Assembly (NCBI GenBank): GCA_016125455.1
Contig: WGLS01000001.1
Location: forward strand, 1-64,000
Direction of reading: 5' to 3'
From: Alphaproteobacteria bacterium
GTDB taxonomy: Bacteria; Pseudomonadota; Alphaproteobacteria; Caulobacterales; Parvularculaceae
DNA length: 64,000 nt
Shown here in pieces: positions 61,058 through 64,000 of the stretch. Numbering within the stretch: the stretch's first letter is position 1; every line of letters begins with the position of its first letter. The notes under the pieces are model-generated. The model saw nothing but the letters and a program-made list of their open reading frames with translations. It was not told the origin of the DNA and searched no databases. The translations under genes and the position numbers were made by a program.

Positions 61058-63853
61058 TTAATGCGCTTCGTCCCAGCTCGCTCCCGCGCGCGCCTCAACG
61101 ACGAGCGGCACATCGAGCGCGACCGCCGGCGACGGCGCCGCCGACATGACAGAGGAGACGACTTCGCACGCGTCGTCCGCTTCCGCCTTGGGGCACTCAA
61201 AAATCAGCTCGTCATGCACCTGCAACAACATGCGCGCCGACAACCCGGCGCGGCGGAGAGCCGCCGGCATGCGGATCATGGCGCGCCGGATGACGTCCGC
61301 GGCCGCGCCCTGTATCGGGGCGTTGATAGCCTGCCGTTCGGCGTATCCGCGCATCGCAGGGTTTTTGTCATTGATGCCAGCGACATAGGTACGGCGTCCG
61401 AAGATCGTCTCGACGAAACCATCCGCACGCGCCCCTTCAACCGTTGCGTCCATATACTTGCGAATGCCGGGGAACTTCTCGAAGTAGCTGTCGATGTAGG
61501 CCTTTGCTTCGCTGAGCTGGATGCCTAGCTGATTGGCGAGGCCGAAAGCGGAAATGCCATAGATGATCCCGAAATTGATCGCTTTCGCGCGACGCCGGAT
61601 CATCGGGTCCATGCCTTCGACCGGCACGCCGAACATTTCCGACGCCGTCAGCGCATGAATGTCAACGCCGTTCGCAAACGCCTCTTTCATGGTCTTGAGA
61701 TCGGCGATATGGGCCAGTAGGCGCAACTCTATCTGGCTATAGTCAGCGGAGATGAGCACGTTGCCTTTTTCGGCGACAAACGCCTTGCGGATCTTGCGGC
61801 CGTCTTCAGTACGGATTGGAATGTTCTGGAGATTCGGTTCGTTTGACGCGAGGCGCCCGGTCGTCGTCGCCGCGAGTGAATACGAGGTATGAATGCGGCC
61901 CGTCTCCCGGTTGATTGATTCCGGCAAGGCATCCGTATACGTGCTTTTGAGCTTTGACAGTCCGCGCCACCCGAGGATCGCCCGCGGGAGGTCGTGGCCC
62001 TCAGCGGCGAGTTCTTCCAGAACGTCAGCCTTCGTCGACCAGGCGCCTTTCGACGTCTTGCGCCCCCCTGGCAGCCCAAGCCGGCCAAAGAGAATTTCGG
62101 AAATCTGCTTCGGCGAACCGATATTGAATTCCTCTCCGGCCAGTTCGTGCGCCTCCGCCTCATGGGCGGCCATACGCTGGGCGAACTCGCCGGAAAGACG
62201 CGAGAGCACCTTCACGTCGACCTTTACGCCTTCGCGCTCCATGTCGGCTATAACCTGCGCAAGCGGACGCTCCAGCGTTTCGTAGACCGTCGCCTTGCCC
62301 TCCGCGGCGAGGCGCGGCTTGAGAACGGCATGCAGGCGCAAGGTGACGTCAGCGTCCTCGGCGGCGTACTTCGCCGCTTCCTTTATTGGAATCTGGTCAA
62401 ACGTTTTCTGTTTCTTGCCTGTGCCCGCGATATCCGAAAACTTGATCGTCGCATGGCCGAGGTGGCGCTCGGCAAGCTCGTCCATGCCATGCCCGCCACG
62501 CCCGCAGTCCAGCGCATAGGAGATCAGCATCGTGTCGTCGATCGGCGCGACCTTGACGCCATATCGTCCGAGCACGTTCAAATCGTATTTCAGGTTCTGC
62601 CCGATCTTTAGAATAGCGGGGTCGGACAAAACGGGCCGGAGGATATCGAGCGCCGTCTCGATCGGCATCTGGCGCTTTGCGTCGGCGTCGCCGCCCGCGC
62701 CGTCAAGGTCTAGATCGAGGCTGTCGCCGCCGTGGCCAAGCGGCACATAGCAGGCTTCGCCGGGCGCAACTGCAAGGCACACGCCGACAAGGTTGGCGGA
62801 CATTGCCCGCAGGCTGTTCGTCTCGGTGTCGACCGCCAGCAGGCCCCGGCGATAGGCTCGGGCGACAAATTCTCTTAGCCGCGCCGGATCGAACATGGTC
62901 TCATATTCCGATTTTTCCGGCGAGGGGACGGGCGGCGCGGTCGCGGGCGCCCCGCCCGATCCGAGATCGCTTTCAACGCGCCGGGCTATTGTCGTGAACT
63001 CCATTTCCCTGAAGAAGCGAAGCAATGGTTCCGGATCAATCTTGCGAACCGCCATTGCGTCAATCGGTTCGGGCAGCGGCACGTCGTCCTTGAGCTGAAC
63101 GAGTTGCTTTGAAATCCGCGCATTTTCGGCAAACTCGATAAGGTTCTCGCGACGCTTGGTCTGCTTGATCTCGCCGGCGCGGGCGAGAAGCGTTTCAACG
63201 TCGCCGAATTCCTCGATCAATTGCGCTGCCGTCTTGACGCCAATTCCGGGCACGCCAGGCACATTGTCGACGCTGTCGCCAGCGAGAGCCTGGATGTCGA
63301 CGACCTTCTCCGGGCCAAGACCGAATTTCTCAATGACTTCTTCGCGGCCGATCCGTCTGTTTTTCATTGTGTCGAACATCGTCACGCGGTCGGAGACGAG
63401 TTGCATCAGGTCCTTGTCCGAGGAGATGATGACGCATTCCCCGCACCCGCGTTCGATTTCCCGGGCATAGGACGCAATGATGTCGTCGGCTTCGACGTTT
63501 TCGACCTCTATGCACGGAACGCCAAAGGCGCGCGTAGCGTCGCGGACAAGCGGGAATTGAGGCGCAAGGTCTTCGGGCGGGGGCGGCCGGTTGGCTTTGT
63601 AATCCTTGTAAAGATCGTTTCGAAACGTCTTTGAGGAGTAATCGAAAATGACGGCGAAGTGCGTCGGATCATGCTCGTCGCCCATATCGGTCAACAACTT
63701 GTAGAGCATGTTGCAAAAGCCGGAGACGGCGCCGACGGGCAAGCCGTCCGACTTCCGCGTCAATGGCGGGAGAGCATGGTAGGCGCGAAAAATGTAGGCG
63801 GAGCCGTCGACAAGATAGAGACGGCGGTCGTTGTTGCTGTTTTTGCTCGGCAT
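61058..63853 (-). CDS. polA: DNA polymerase I
   Basis: 931 residues. Domains in order: 5'-3' exonuclease (YLVDGSAYIFRAYHALPP, IISSDKDLMQLV, PGVPGIGVKTA), 3'-5' exonuclease with intact acidic pair (LLAVDTETNSL near 340, and NLKYDLNVLGR), and the polymerase domain with SADYSQIELRLLAHI (near 700), RRRAKAINFGIIYGIS and the C-terminal VHDELIFECP (near 880). Proofreading therefore looks functional. Stands alone, with about 95 bp to the flippase-like gene. Confidence 0.97.
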   Translation of the reverse strand: MPSKNSNNDRRLYLVDGSAYIFRAYHALPPLTRKSDGLPVGAVSGFCNMLYKLLTDMGDEHDPTHFAVIFDYSSKTFRNDLYKDYKANRPPPPEDLAPQFPLVRDATRAFGVPCIEVENVEADDIIASYAREIERGCGECVIISSDKDLMQLVSDRVTMFDTMKNRRIGREEVIEKFGLGPEKVVDIQALAGDSVDNVPGVPGIGVKTAAQLIEEFGDVETLLARAGEIKQTKRRENLIEFAENARISKQLVQLKDDVPLPEPIDAMAVRKIDPEPLLRFFREMEFTTIARRVESDLGSGGAPATAPPVPSPEKSEYETMFDPARLREFVARAYRRGLLAVDTETNSLRAMSANLVGVCLAVAPGEACYVPLGHGGDSLDLDLDGAGGDADAKRQMPIETALDILRPVLSDPAILKIGQNLKYDLNVLGRYGVKVAPIDDTMLISYALDCGRGGHGMDELAERHLGHATIKFSDIAGTGKKQKTFDQIPIKEAAKYAAEDADVTLRLHAVLKPRLAAEGKATVYETLERPLAQVIADMEREGVKVDVKVLSRLSGEFAQRMAAHEAEAHELAGEEFNIGSPKQISEILFGRLGLPGGRKTSKGAWSTKADVLEELAAEGHDLPRAILGWRGLSKLKSTYTDALPESINRETGRIHTSYSLAATTTGRLASNEPNLQNIPIRTEDGRKIRKAFVAEKGNVLISADYSQIELRLLAHIADLKTMKEAFANGVDIHALTASEMFGVPVEGMDPMIRRRAKAINFGIIYGISAFGLANQLGIQLSEAKAYIDSYFEKFPGIRKYMDATVEGARADGFVETIFGRRTYVAGINDKNPAMRGYAERQAINAPIQGAAADVIRRAMIRMPAALRRAGLSARMLLQVHDELIFECPKAEADDACEVVSSVMSAAPSPAVALDVPLVVEARAGASWDEAH

Positions 63854-63988
63854 GCGAGTCCTGGCGTGGAAGACTTTTCGGCGGCGGCGGCCGGACGCCT
63901 AGCTTATGCGATCCGCAACTTGCCGACGCAAGAAGCACGCGCCGTCGCGGCCGCTCAGGCTCGCTGCGAAGAAAAATGGGAGAGAGAG
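63854..63988. other. polA upstream region
   Basis: Short divergent gap upstream of polA; it must contain the polA promoter and that of the partial gene at 63989. No other feature seen. Confidence 0.35.
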
Positions 63989-64000
63989 ATGAAAGTGCTG
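63989..64000 (+). CDS. Partial gene, first four codons only
   Basis: ATG preceded by GGGAGAGAGAG, reading Met-Lys-Val-Leu before the window ends. The 16-bp leader-start GGGAGAxAGAGATGAA is identical, except for one base, to that of the small secreted protein at 39629. Nothing else can be said. Confidence 0.4.

Noticed and set aside
1-64000. CRISPR arrays, insertion sequences, prophage, toxin-antitoxin or restriction systems
   Set aside because: I looked for regularly spaced repeats, transposase or integrase motifs, phage structural genes and typical defence-gene pairs and found none.

Overview
The window is GC-rich, gene-dense chromosomal DNA from an alphaproteobacterium, most likely a free-living or marine relative of the Caulobacterales/Parvularculales/Rhizobiales; the species cannot be named from the sequence. 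The assignment rests on linked lineage markers: cpdR beside an N-formylglutamate amidohydrolase, the SRP RNA upstream of dnaX-ybaB-recR, a tandem-domain dCTP deaminase, a DUF4164 coiled coil before zapA, an SdhAF4/DUF1674 protein beside htpX, a PraR-like XRE regulator, and an MmgR/alpha-r8-like small RNA. I found no IS element, prophage, CRISPR array or rRNA operon.

Layout. 0-4 kb: a DUF3592 membrane protein, an EF-hand lipoprotein and ruvC-ruvA-ruvB. 4-8 kb: Sel1-repeat protein, thiE, a Coq4-type protein with a palindromic operator upstream, and a small membrane protein. 8-13 kb: class I fba, pgk, a lipoprotein and gap, divergent from DUF4164-zapA. 13-18.4 kb: hisN-like phosphatase, XRE regulator, glycosyltransferase, sRNA, N-formylglutamate amidohydrolase, cpdR and tRNA-Val. 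18.4-24.3 kb: SnoaL/SDR pair, dapE and a membrane protein converging on the def-fmt-truA run. 24.4-28.3 kb: two convergent RmuC-family genes, one canonical and one membrane-anchored with the conserved Lys changed to Gln. 28.4-31 kb: divergent GT2 and GT87 envelope glycosyltransferases. 31-36 kb: recR, ybaB, dnaX, two exported YbjN-like paralogues and SRP RNA. 36-41.4 kb: nudC, a CadC-like regulator, a small secreted protein flanked by an array of GGGAGA motifs, and pheA. 41.5-49.5 kb: cytochrome c, egtB, tRNA-Gly, SYLF protein, radical SAM enzyme plus DUF938 methyltransferase, a third YbjN-like protein, a TIMP/NTR-like protein and dcd. 49.6-56.9 kb: apaG, trkH, DsbA-like protein, neutral zinc metallopeptidase, an unknown exported protein, sdhAF4, htpX and DUF2721. 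57-64 kb: a four-gene glycolipid/polysaccharide operon, polA, and the first codons of a gene leaving the window.

Most genes are housekeeping: Holliday-junction resolution, clamp loading and recombination repair, translation start and stop processing of Met, lower glycolysis, and envelope glycan assembly. The most unusual material is regulatory or structural: (1) seven exact GGGAGA motifs and three close variants, mostly in hairpin loops, on both sides of a 92-codon secreted ORF at 39.5-40.3 kb; (2) the UUUCCUCCCU sRNA at 16.5 kb; (3) the degenerate membrane RmuC paralogue; (4) 12-bp tandem repeats of unrelated sequence inside at least eight coding regions; (5) a triplicated Shine-Dalgarno-like leader on a YbjN-like gene whose C-terminal NAVGVNAP tail is shared with its neighbour.
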